Source: Chlorokybus atmophyticus (Eukaryota > Streptophyta > Chlorokybophyceae > Chlorokybales > Chlorokybaceae). Taken from it: a DNA stretch of 64,000 nucleotides. Shown piece after piece: positions 49,273 to 59,649 of this stretch. The notes under the pieces were generated by a model. That model saw nothing but the letters and a program-made list of their open reading frames with translations, was not told where the DNA came from and made no database searches. A program made the translations under genes and the position numbers. The first letter of the stretch is position 1; each line of letters begins with the position of its first letter. The stretch is from positions 366,307 through 430,306 of the forward strand of contig RHPI01000818.1 of the NCBI GenBank assembly GCA_009103225.1, in the 5' to 3' direction.

Positions 49273-49696
49273 TGTTGAAGGACTAGCATGCATATGTAGC
49301 TGAGGCAAGCATGGATACACACGGACAGAGCTACCGCCACCAGAGCATACACAAGTCACATCACATTCATCTATTACAAGTTGTCCGCTGGTTCTTATAC
49401 CAGCCAGTTACACGCACGTCTACGTTTGCAAGCACTGCGTAAGCTCTACTCAGCCTTTTGACGCGCTCTAAGCTGCGTTGTCTTCCTTGCAACTAGAGCT
49501 TTCCAACAAGCTCTTACACGCCTAATATAAGTAAGTATACGCGGAGATACGAAGCAGTTAGTAAGGCTTAAGCCTGGAGTCCGGAGTCTGGTCCGACGAT
49601 GCCATCTTGTTAAGTCCGGACCTAGTGCTCGTCCTTACGACCTTCTACTCCTGTGTGGAGGGTCGATGCTGATCGTATGTAGGAATACTCTCAACA
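49273..49696 (-). repeat. 5' LTR of the copia element
   Basis: 424 bp, followed by target duplication ATATG. Confidence 0.95.
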
Positions 49697-50783
49697 ATAT
49701 GTGGTTTGTTGCTCAAGCTGAATATTGCTTGATGTTGTGTTGTGTCACGCATCCATAAATTTTTCTTAGGACATGAGACAGATAGCTGTTATCAGCAGTG
49801 CGCACTCTCGCAGTTGTTGCGCACAGTACCATGATGCGCACATTTCCGTTTCGCATTGTTTGTACATTGAGTGCTTGCTTGTGATATAGATATGTGAGCT
49901 TCAGCACCGCAGACGGGAATGTGCACAAGCCTGAGCACTAAGTACATACCCCTCTCGCATTTTTTGTACACATGCTGACATGCTTGCACGCAAGCTCCGT
50001 GTTGTCGTGTATTGAGATGCAAGTTACAACATGTTTTCATGAAATGCCATTGGAATATTAAAATAGAAGCACGTGTTGTGTACCTTCCTATTAGCATGTA
50101 TGCATGCATGTGTACAAAGGATGTAGGGTGGATAATTCACATGCAAGTCATATGTATGCGTGCATGCACGCACGCATACATGCTACTTCTAATGTGAGCA
50201 TGAGGTATAATGTAAACCCATGCTCGCAAACCATCACTGCATGATGCATTGCTTAGCAACTAACACTGCACATGTGTACAATAAATGCAACATGCATAGC
50301 GCACATGCATAAGCTTTTCAGATGTGCATGCATGTTGCATCTTCAAAGTCAAGCCACAAGCACACCCAAGCTAACCAGCATGCGCATTCCAACAGCCATG
50401 CACAATTGTATTTTGCATTTTGTGTACTCTTGCCATGACCGACTTCATATAAATGACCACCGGGCTCACTTCAGCACTATCTTAACTGTGAATACTACTA
50501 CTTCTTACCCTAGTTGTACAATGCGGATACGGCATTGAATGCGTTTGACTTACAATGCGTGAAAGTGCGTATTAGACTACCATGCGGCCCAATTCGGCTA
50601 CTATTTATGAGCTTTATCAATAGCAAATGAGGAGCTCTGATGCCCTATTGTGTTCGTGCGTGCAGCTGTTGTTTCATGCAATTGATGTGCGCACGTGTTA
50701 CACATGTCATTGAACACCATGCATACAATGAAGTGTCCGTATCACACTGCACTATCTTACTCTACTACTCTGCGCGCTTGACA
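49697..50783. other. Geneless spacer
   Basis: No gene seen. Contains the hairpin at 50152-50181 and many catgca strings. Confidence 0.5.
50152..50181. repeat. Perfect 12-bp hairpin, 6-nt loop
   Basis: ATGTATGCGTGC, loop atgcac, GCACGCATACAT, intergenic. Confidence 0.85.
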
Positions 50784-53039
50784 TCAGAAATAATGCAACT
50801 CGGTTTCAACTGCCAACATGTTGTTGCCATCCTCCTCGCTTGCAGCCCAATCATTCGCATCGTCCGTCTCACTGGCCTGCGAAGCATCACTCTCCAAGGT
50901 CTGCGCATCCCACGCAGCAAACTCCTCCTTATAACCGAGGGTGGACCACTTGTTAATTAGGCGAATATTGCTGAATACCCACACCAAGGCGCGCGCTCGC
51001 TCAGGCATCAAACGGTTGCGCTTCTTGCTACGTATGTGATCATAAGTCCTCTAGGCACGCTCACATGAAGAGGCATTGGTAAACTGTGCTAACACTTTCA
51101 TTGCCACGCGATGTAGCTGTGAGGCAGCGCTCCTTAATTGCAGCCACCATTGGTGGGCGGGCATGCTGCTTGCCGAGGCCTTTGCAACGACCATCCCATG
51201 CCCTTAACTTGGTACTGCGCCAGTTGCAGGCTCAACTCCACGCGATCCTCTTCACTTGGCAGCAACTTCTCATAGATTTTAAAAAACCCTTACATGACAT
51301 CCGCTTGCACATGATCCTCCAGCTGAAATTTTGGGTCGAGAACATACCTAGCAAACAACAAGTCGTTTGCATTATCCGCCACCGCTTTTTTCTAAAAGTA
51401 TAAGTAATGAGTTGACGAGGCAGAATGGAAGCCACCAGCGTGTCTCGTGCTGCCATCACCTTATGCATGAGCTTTCCTGCAACATGAGAGGACATGCTGG
51501 CTATGTATGCAATTAGGTGCGAGGTGCTGATCATGATGCAATGTGATATGCTATGTTGTGCAGCACTTACCCGTGAGTGGCTTGTTGCTGTCCACGAAGC
51601 GTAGCAGCTGCATCAGCGGCTCTATTGCTGACACACATAGTTCCACCTTCTTCCAAAACTAAATAGACACCACCACCTCGCGTGCCAATGCAGCTCCCTC
51701 GCGATGCCGCGACGAGCCTATGCAGCCTACTCAACATCAAGAACAGTCTTTTCCAAGCTGCTCCTCACCTCCAACACTCTTTGCAGCATGATAAATGCGG
51801 AGGCAAAGCGCGTTTCTACAGGCTTCAACAATGTGCGATTTATCTTCGTTCTGCGCTCACATTGTATAATGTTGGGCACTACCTATGACATGCAATTATT
51901 CCAACAAGCCAGCAGCAACATACACGTCACAATGCTTGCCTGTTCAAAGCCAGACCCTTGTAATGATTGGATGTGAATGTCACCAGGTGCTTGGCTTTCT
52001 TGATGACATTGGCAAAGTACGCCATCTTGCCTATGTTAGCCAGCAACAGATCGATGCAGTGCGCCGCGCATGCACCCCATGTGATGTGCTTGTATCCGGT
52101 GGTAAGGATGGAACCAGCAGCAACACAGACACTTGCACTATTGGTAACAATCTGCACTACATGCTCAACTCCCACCTGCATCATATCATGACATTTACTA
52201 ATTTAGCATGCAATTGCATGCAATAGCTTCAAGCACCATAGCACAAACAAGCACATGCTTGCATGCACTTTTCACTTACCTTAATGGCCACTTCAATCTG
52301 TACCACATACTCGGCATCTCTGCAGTTCTCCATGTTTATTGTATAAAAAATTACAGCGCCACTAGGCTCAACTTGCAATACATTAAGCAATGGACGACTA
52401 TTTACATCAATCCATCCATCGGTGGTGATAGTATAACCAATCCGAGCCACATGGGTGCGAAACTCTGCTAGCTGACCATCCACATTTGCTTTGTCGTTGT
52501 GAAGCAACTTTGTGCGCAGCTTCTGATACGTGGGTGGTGTATATGTTGGACTATATCGTGCTACAGACTTCAACGTCTTCTCGAAATGCTTGCTGAGTGA
52601 TGGATTGAAAGGCAAACCGTCTGCAAAAAACATGCGCGCCACATCGGCATCTACTTGTGCCTTTTCTCAACGATTAAACAATTCAATGATGTGCGCACGC
52701 TGAGTGTTGTTGTTGCCACTCCCTGCTCCCTTACTCAAGTTGATAACAGTGCTGCCACCCACCATAGCAAAAGACACGTTTCTTCCTTACTGCACACATT
52801 GCATCTGCTGATGCCTGTCTAATCTTCTTGAAATGAGCCCTTATCTCATCAGGTATGAGCTTGCAAGCGGCTACCCCAACACCAAGTTTTCCTGCTAGAT
52901 GTGCCCTAATGCGTGTGGTCCCCGCAACAAAGACCTTCTTGCAGTGCATGCATTTGACTTTTTGATGGTTGGGATTTGAGCAGCTTGCTGTGTTGAGCAA
53001 ACTCATATGTTTCCACTCTTCTGACTTGTTGCTCGCCAT
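50784..53039 (-). pseudogene. hAT-family transposase (BED finger, DUF659 type), decayed
   Basis: From ATG 53039 the protein opens with a BED-type finger (KVKCMHCKKVFVAGTTRIRA then H). The DUF659-like part has ARMFFADGLPFNPSLSKHF, YTITTDGWIDVNSRPLLNVL and ITWGACAAHCIDLLLANIGK. Then come LLKPVETRFASAFIMLQRVL and, near the end, the hAT dimerisation region SSCERA-x-RTYDHIRSKKRN. The pieces are spread over blocks at 53039-52780, 52770-52283, 52184-51960, 51870-51570 and 51390-50790. There is a frameshift after CAVRKK, TGA in FNR-EKAQ, TAG stops near 51720, and a TAG replacing the conserved Trp of the dimerisation motif. I could not find terminal inverted repeats or the 8-bp duplication. Confidence 0.85.
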
Positions 53040-53239
53040 GGCCTACATCATTAGCATGACATACCTCGATACCGTGCCAAGTGCAGCATTCATCTCCGTC
53101 AACTACTATGCATGTATGTGAGGGCAGTCAACAACAACAAGCAGTCACTTACAACAACGCTACCAACATGTTGCAGATAGTTACAGTCGCACGCATGATG
53201 GCCCACCTGCCCTATAGTAAGCCCTTTACTCATATTCTT

Positions 53240-53311
53240 GCTGCTCCGCCGCCTCCTCCTCCTCCTCCTCCGACGCCGCCGCCGCCGCCGCCGTTGCCGC
53301 CGCCGCCGCAA
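53240..53311. repeat. CCT/CCG microsatellite
   Basis: (CCT)n followed by (CCG)n and GTTGCCG; sits just upstream of the hAT pseudogene. Confidence 0.9.
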
Positions 53312-54432
53312 AGCCAAAATCACGCCAAGGCCCTGAGAACGGCGGGAAAACAAGAAATTCTAATAAGAATATGTATAACATAAAACCCAACCCTGAATGT
53401 GCGCATTTGGGCGCATGCAGTGCGTTTAGCGTTAAGTACGGTATAATACTTGTATTAAAATCTGGGGGGCGGCGCATTGTACAGCTAGGCTAATGACAAC
53501 ACACTCACCACCGACCCTGTTAGCCACGCACGCATACAAGCACGCTTATCACCTGAACGCAGCATGTTGGCAGGTGGTTAATGTCAAACACAATCCTCAG
53601 CAATCGCAGCAGCAGCCAAACACAGTCAACGACAGCCAGTGTGTACCGTACTGCTGTAAATTATTAGTCATGACGGCCTTCTGAACCTTTGGTTTGTTTT
53701 TCGTCACTGGCCCCAGTAGCCGTCACTTTGCGTTAATCTGGTTTGTAAGTATTTGTCAACAGCACGGGGAAATGCGTGGTACTGTACGGTACATGCAATA
53801 TTTTTATTATAATGCAATGAATACAGTAATAGGCAGGGTAGTTTTCATGCAAACCCTAACTTAGAGTTTGCCGTTGTTTGTCGCGACTGCTGAACTATAT
53901 AGGTATTTGTTTTTTGTCACTCCCACTTAGGCAATTTATATAAAAGAAGAGTCTAATACTCGTCCGTGAGGCTCGTTCTGTGCCTCACATTTGCTGTGCA
54001 ATATATCGCGTATTTTTAACTGCACTACTTTGTAGCTCGTGCTGGGGTTAGAAATTCTTTGATAATATATGAATATTCGGGCTGCTCTGACATGTATTTC
54101 CTTCCTTTCTAACTGACATTGACGGTAGCAGTGAGAGCTACCGCAATACATGTCAGAGCAGGGGAGGGGGGCATGGGTGTGTCAGAAGGAGAAATCTGGC
54201 GTGAAGCAGTGGTTGTGTGTATTTGTATTGTGTGCTTAGGTGTGTGGTTGCATAATTGCCGTAATTGCCTGTTATATTGACACTGAAAAAGACAACAAAA
54301 CAAGCAATTGCGCATGCTTGGGTCTTTATAAATGAATAACATTAAAGTATACAAGGGCCCGAGGGCCGAGATAATTGTAGTGAAAACGTGCAAATTATAA
54401 AGAGTCTAAACACAAGTAAAATTCCAACTTGG
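53312..54432. other. Geneless AT-rich spacer
   Basis: No gene or family-level repeat recognised. Confidence 0.45.
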
Positions 54433-54492
54433 TTGTAACGGGAAGGTACATTAAATTACCACAATCCGACCATAAAAGCACCAAGTCTGTTA
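54433..54492. mobile_element. Truncated copy of a foldback element
   Basis: TGTAACGGGAAGGTACATTA and the following 40 bp match the left arm, loop and start of the right arm of the element at 54855-54956, then diverge after TATGGTCGA. Confidence 0.75.
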
Positions 54493-54547
54493 TGGTCGAG
54501 TGGGCTGTGACATTGGTCATTGGAGCTTGAGACCCGGGTTCAATTCC
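54493..54547 (+). repeat. tRNA-like Pol III promoter (SINE-like head)
   Basis: A-box-like TGGTCGAGTGG at 54493-54503 and B-box GGTTCAATTCC at 54537-54547 lie 33 bp apart, the spacing of tRNA internal promoters. No full cloverleaf can be folded, so a tRNA-derived SINE head is likelier than a tRNA gene. Confidence 0.5.
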
Positions 54548-54854
54548 TGCCTTGCACACGAATTCCGCGGTCGTTGTTTCTCGATCCAGTAACATCGTAA
54601 ATAGTCATGGGTGTCATCATCAATGGGTCGCGACTTGCCTAATGGCAGTCGCGCCGGCGTTAGTCGGCGCGGCAGGACGCGACCTGTTTGTCGATGCGAC
54701 CTGTGGGGCCGGCAGCAGCGTGCTACGCGCACGTAGATCGGTATGGGCCCAAATTGGCCGGTCCTTGGGTGGTGGGGCCGGTGACCGACCCCTGGGATGA
54801 TTCTCCAGCTCATGGGAGCCAGCGGCCGAGGACGTCAGCGTTCTTAAGTGGGGG

Positions 54855-54956
54855 AATGTAACGGGACGGTATATTGAAATCCCACAAATCGACCATAAAA
54901 GCACTAAGTCTTTTATGGTCGAATTGTGGTAATTTCATGTATTTTCCCGTTACATT
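54855..54956. mobile_element. Foldback/MITE element, 47-bp arms
   Basis: Left arm 54855-54901 and right arm 54910-54956 pair with about 9 mismatches around an 8-nt loop CACTAAGT. The inner 15 bp (tCGACCATAAAAG side) and outer 10 bp (ATGTAACGGG) are perfect. Confidence 0.85.
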
Positions 54957-55519
54957 AGTAGTACTCACCAAAGGCATCACGAGCTTATGGTTTAGGAGTA
55001 GAGCTAACATGGGTGTCCGTGGGAGAGGTGGGAGGAAACAGTGTTGGAGGAAACAGTGTTGGAGGGTTGACCTGATGTCACAAGTGCCAATTTGAAGCAA
55101 AGCCATCAAACCGCTGATTGGAGGGTGGATGCCGAGCAGCAGCAGCAGCAGCATGAGGCGAGGAATGGTATGACGTATCTGGTAGGAATGTAAAGGAGGC
55201 CTCTGGGAGGGCTGGAGACGAACAGAAGAGCGAGTAGCAGCAACACGAGTAACACGAGTAAAGCATGTGCGCGTACGCGTGCGGCTAAAGACAAAAAAAG
55301 TAGTTAATAAAAGTAAATAGCAGCAGCAATGGCAACGATGCACGTGCGCGCATGCGTACATGTGTCGACTCACATGGGAATAGAAGTTCCTCGAGCGTGT
55401 GATTGCAGTGCTGGGAGCAAAACAATGGCACAGACCCTGCAGCACACCGCCTGACGTTCAAAGACCATAAATGGTTCGTGCCGCCGGACCGGGATTATCC
55501 CCTGCTAAATGAAATTGAC

Positions 55520-55535
55520 GGACCATATATGGTCC
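55520..55535. repeat. 16-bp perfect palindrome
   Basis: GGACCATATATGGTCC, followed within 45 bp by two more TATGGTCC-type strings. It shares the ACCATA core with the foldback element to its left. Confidence 0.8.
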
Positions 55536-55866
55536 ATTTTCCATCAACAGTCGGAGCATGTATGGTCCAGATTTCACGCCATAGGTCCCCATGTCCCTTG
55601 GTACGCACCAATCAAAGTCCGGCCGATTGCTGTTGCGTTAGGACCAAGTATGGTTTGGCCAGCGGACTAGGGACCAAGTCGTATCATCAACAGATTCAGA
55701 CATTACAAACCCGGCCTGCGGACCTTGGACCGAATTGGAATGCAATTGCAGCGAAAGTTGAGTCTTCTATAGTGGGGGGCACCGGCCACCCGGGACTTGC
55801 GGCGCACGAGGCCGCGTTGAACCCCGCGGCGTTAGTGAAATGATTAGGCAAGAACACGCATTGGGT

Positions 55867-55922
55867 CGGGTTCGACCTCATGACCTTTAGAGCACAAAGA
55901 CGACGCCTCAACCACTAAGCCA
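55867..55922 (-). repeat. tRNA-derived SINE head
   Basis: On the minus strand TGGCTTAGTGGTTGAGG (A box, 55922-55906) and GGTCGAACCCG (B box, 55877-55867) are strong matches to tRNA internal promoters. The acceptor arms do not pair, and the region corresponding to the anticodon arm is not a clean stem-loop, so this is probably a SINE rather than a tRNA gene. Confidence 0.65.
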
Positions 55923-55929
55923 CAAGTGC

Positions 55930-56843
55930 ACGTATTGGTAGGGACATTTGAGTTCTTAGGTTATAAACTTTATGACAATGTGCCGACAGCCGCTTGACAA
56001 CTGTCGGTCGGCGGCGGTAATTGCTGATAGACAGTCGGCGATTATCACTACAATAGGCTTATAAATGCATACCTTTGGTAGGCCCATTGACTGCGCCTAT
56101 ACATTTATAAGCAGTTATGAATTTTACCAATATCAGTATACGGACGATGAATGGCATAGGGACAGCCGCAACTCGGCGGCTGTCAACTATCAATCGTCTA
56201 TTACATTAATCTGAAACGCAATGAACAACACCAGTGTGTCCGTACCCAAGCACCGCACAACGGCTGTCAATACGCCGGTATATCCATCTAAGCTCTTTTA
56301 ACGATATAGTTAGTAACCTTGCTATGGGTTCAACCGCTAAACGACAAGTTGTCATTCAAAAATGCCCGACATTGGGGCAAATTTGCGGCTGTCAACGAAA
56401 CTAGCGGTGCGGCTGTTTGGGCGACAGATCGAACGGCCGATACCTATTGACGCCTAACCAATGAGAGGCAGGCAGGCCGCGCAGCCTGGGAGTCGCGGGT
56501 GCCGTATGTAACTGGGCCGTCGTGCGTGGTGCGCGTGTGATGTGTCTGGGTGCACTATGCCGGCCGGCCCAGTCACAACAAATCTCGCCGAATGATACGC
56601 GACGCGCGGCTTTGCAGCACAGCATATGGCGTCACTTGATCATATATCGTATGATGTGCTAGCATACGACATCATATGTCGCGATATGCTCAACAGCATA
56701 TGTTGGATATCACACATATGGTATCCTGCGTGGAATGCGCTGCAGTTCAGGTCAATCAAACATGATTTTCGGTTCCGTCATATCAACTGAGGTTATCCGT
56801 CACATTTTAACTGAACTCTGCCAATCAAACACTTACGACATGC
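55930..56843. other. Palindrome-rich spacer
   Basis: No gene. Contains CTTATAAATG/CATTTATAAG arms (56058-56067, 56102-56111) and, at 56625-56715, interleaved CATATG/GATATC-type palindromes like those in the inverted repeats that follow. Confidence 0.55.
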
Positions 56844-56980
56844 CATGCGACATCGCACCATATCGTTCCATATTATAACATGTGTTGTCACAACCGAAAT
56901 ATGCCGGCATATGATGTCATATGACGTAATATGGCGCGGCGTCGCTGGACATCGTGAGTTCCCTGTGCAACATGTTAACA
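56844..56980. repeat. Left inverted repeat of the RING cassette
   Basis: Begins CATGCGACA and ends CATGTTAACA. It aligns, reverse-complemented, with 59380-59527, including the shared blocks GTGAGTTCCCTGTGC and CATATGATGTCATAT. Confidence 0.85.
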
Positions 56981-57184
56981 GAGATTCAGTCAAACTGTGG
57001 TTCGTGCGTAATGTGTCCTGCGTATGATGGGATATCATACGCGCCCGGGCGATATGATCGATGACTACCACGGCCCGGAAACCAAGTCGCATGCAAGCTC
57101 TTGGACAGCAGTGACGCCAAGATTGTCGAGCTTAGCGGCCGCGTTGTTCGTTTGTGCATTGCGTCGTCTTCTTTCTCAGCGTCC

Positions 57185-59349
57185 ATGGCGGGTTCTCGGC
57201 GTGTTGCCACCTTCGGAAATTACTTCGTCCGTTGCATCTATGGCTGCAACCTCACGGGCCTACAAAAAGGCTGGATCGCCAGAGTGGGAGTGCAAAATTT
57301 CAGGTCTCACCTTACTAGCAGTGTTCACAAGGACGCCTTCAATGCATTAACACGCCAACAGCAAGACGACTTGCTGAAGTACTGGTTGGATCTGGTGAGT
57401 CCTGCATGGTAGCATGCATTGTGCATGTTTGAATAGTAAACTGTTCCATAGCTTGAGAGTTTAACAATCCCAATGTCACTGTCAATTTACTTTGAGTGCA
57501 TGTTGTTGTTTGCATGATGGCACATGGGATGGACTTATGTGGGATTGTAATCATCTATGTACTTGTTGCCACTTAGGGTCGGGCTGCAGTGGCACGACAC
57601 AACTTCAATCCTACTGTGGGTGCCTTTATGCCAGTTGCTGGAACGTGGCCTTTGCAGCAACCAACCCCCCTGCCACCGTCGCTGCATGATGTTCTGCACC
57701 CTGTCGAAATCTTATACGATCCTAATCTTATTGAAGACTCCAATGCCAGTGCCTTGACGGTGCCCACAGGTATGTGAGTGCTTCGTGGTGACAGTAACGG
57801 TTTCATTGAATGCATGTATCCCAACAGGTCTTCGTGTGACTCCGTCTAAGCGCCGTAGGAACTTGTCTATGGCGCCTGATACTGATACTCCCACCACATC
57901 TTATGTCACTGACGCTGAAACAGGTGATTAATGTCATCGTTGCAGAGGTTCCCACCTGATCCGTGAACTATATGAACGCAGAGGAAGCAATGCCGCGGTT
58001 GCCAACTCACCAATTTACACCTGAGCTTATGCGTGCTACTATCGACACCTTCAGTGGCCACCTGACTCGTGAAGTACAAAACAACGCTCGTCTACAAAAC
58101 GAAAGTAAGGGAAATTGTGGCATTGTTTTGACACACACCAATGATGGCATTGTTGGCAGATTTCAAACTAGTTGACGAGAACACAGTCCTTCGCAAGCGT
58201 AACCTGAAACAAGCAGAGCAGCTACGCCGCAACCAGACACAGTCTGATCCCCAGATCGCTGCAAAGCTGTTGAAAATGATCTGTGAAATCAATGGTCTGC
58301 GTGCAGGCCATGCTGCTGCAGAACAACGCTCTGCTGACCTGGAGCGTGCATTACACGAAGAGCGTGCTGAGCACGTTAAAATGACAGAAAGTGTCAAAAA
58401 CGCAGACGCAGCAAGCATCGTGGGTTGACGCAAGCAGCTGACAGAAGTTCAGCGCAGGGCCACACAGTTGCAGCAACACAATGAGCGTAATGATGCAAGA
58501 TTGGCGCGCCTGCAATGCCAGATTGGAGAAGCCAACCAGACAATTGCTGCACAAAAAAAGAAGGTGTGTGTTGCTGCACTGTTAGATTTTCCAGCAACTG
58601 ACTTTCTGTTGTAGATCTCAGAGTTGACAAGCGTCCTGCGTCTTCAAACGGCAAACTGGCGATTTCGTGAGCGTGTTCCACCCAATGGCGTGCAGTTCGA
58701 GAGCTTCCAGCAGGAATTGGAAGTCACCAGAAAGGAGTTGGACAGCTTGGCAAAATACATGTTGAAAGAGATCGACCTTGACGGACAGGTACTGAACAAT
58801 TACAATTATGACAATTATCAACAAATGCAACACTTTGGTGTTCATTGGTTGGTGTGCCAGGTATCGCTCCTCAATCGCAGAGATGTTAAAAGGCAGCTGC
58901 AACTGCAACTATACCAAACACTCTGGGAGAAGCTTTGTACCTACCTCTGCACAGTTGCCCCGTTGCTGCGTGAAGCAGCAACAACCGAAGAAATGCAGCA
59001 ACATGTGCGCCAGGACTACAAGGGCAAGCGCGTGGTAGACAGTGAAGACAACACATGCGGGATCTGTTGCGAGCAGAAGCCAGTGGAAGTGTTGTTACCA
59101 ATGCCATGTTGCGGAGCTACACTGTGCCGTCAGTGCTTGAAGAAGCTGCGCACAGGATCTCACCCTCAAGTTGAGTGTCCTTTCTGCCGCCGCTTTCAAC
59201 TTATTTTTATGCAGCGCCCACCACGTGGTGCAGAGCTCCCCGATTTCCCTGTATATGAACTCAGCAGCAGTGACGATGATGAGGATGTTGACACACACAA
59301 TACCGGTGCTGCTGGCGCTGGGCCTTCGCAGCCACCCCCCCCTGAGTAG
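57185..59349 (+). CDS. Zinc-finger/coiled-coil/RING-like protein in an inverted-repeat cassette
   Basis: Seven exons (57185-57394, 57577-57769, 57828-57923, 57982-58104, 58160-58563, 58615-58788, 58861-59349) join in frame to 562 codons with one in-frame TGA at about 58426 (after ADAASIVG, before RKQLTEVQ). The N-terminus has a C-x3-C ... H-x5-H finger (FVRCIYGCN ... FRSHLTSSVH). The middle is a long coiled coil (LLKMICEINGLRAGHAAAEQ, LERALHEERAEH). The C-terminus is RING-like: CGICCEQKPVEV ... CCGATLCRQC ... CPFCRR, with Ala where the usual zinc-ligand His stands (CGATLC instead of CGHxxC). It ends in an acidic, Pro-rich tail. RING proteins are usually E3 ubiquitin ligases; activity here is doubtful. 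Inverted repeats lie 205 bp before the ATG and 31 bp after the stop. Confidence 0.72.
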
Positions 59350-59379
59350 ACCTGTATCATGGAACCCGTTTAGCTCGTG

Positions 59380-59527
59380 TGTTAACATGACGCACAGGGA
59401 ACTCACAATGTCCATTGACGTCGCGCGACATTCTGCCATATCTTGCTATATGACATCATATGTTGGCATATCAATCGCTGTGACACCATATGTTATGATA
59501 TGGAATGGTATGGGGCAGTGTCGCATG
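59380..59527. repeat. Right inverted repeat of the RING cassette
   Basis: Starts TGTTAACATGACGCACAGGG and ends TGTCGCATG; reverse complement of the left repeat with roughly 80% identity and a 9-bp length difference in one block. Confidence 0.85.
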
Positions 59528-59649
59528 ACGAGTTCTTGCATACGTAGCATACGTACATTTATGAAGCTCACCACCAATATGCACCCATTGATTATATCGA
59601 CACCAAAGCATGGTGTCACACAAACTGTCCAACACACATGGTGACCTAC

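Larger units (their letters stand above)
44774..49696 (-). mobile_element. Ty1/copia LTR retrotransposon, complete but disabled
   Basis: LTRs at 44774-45196 and 49273-49696 start TGTTGA and end TCAACA and are about 98% identical. The 5-bp target duplication ATATG lies at 44769-44773 and 49697-49701. Read on the minus strand the order is gag, protease, integrase, RT, RNase H, the copia order. The primer binding site abuts the 5' LTR. The internal coding region has several stops and one frameshift, so the copy is non-autonomous although insertion looks fairly recent. Confidence 0.96.

Noticed and set aside
44774-49696. Recoded stops (TAG/TGA read as sense) to explain interrupted copia frames
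   Set aside because: TGA, TAG and TAA all terminate intact host genes in this window, so recoding is not supported.
50784-53039. Active hAT transposon
   Set aside because: Several stops and a frameshift, and no terminal repeats or 8-bp duplication found.
54552-54800. GC-rich open frames on both strands between the foldback copies
   Set aside because: No domain, overlapping frames on opposite strands of similar length, and repeat context; not called as genes.
55858-55930. A functional tRNA gene
   Set aside because: A and B boxes are good but acceptor stem ends do not pair and no clean anticodon stem-loop is seen.
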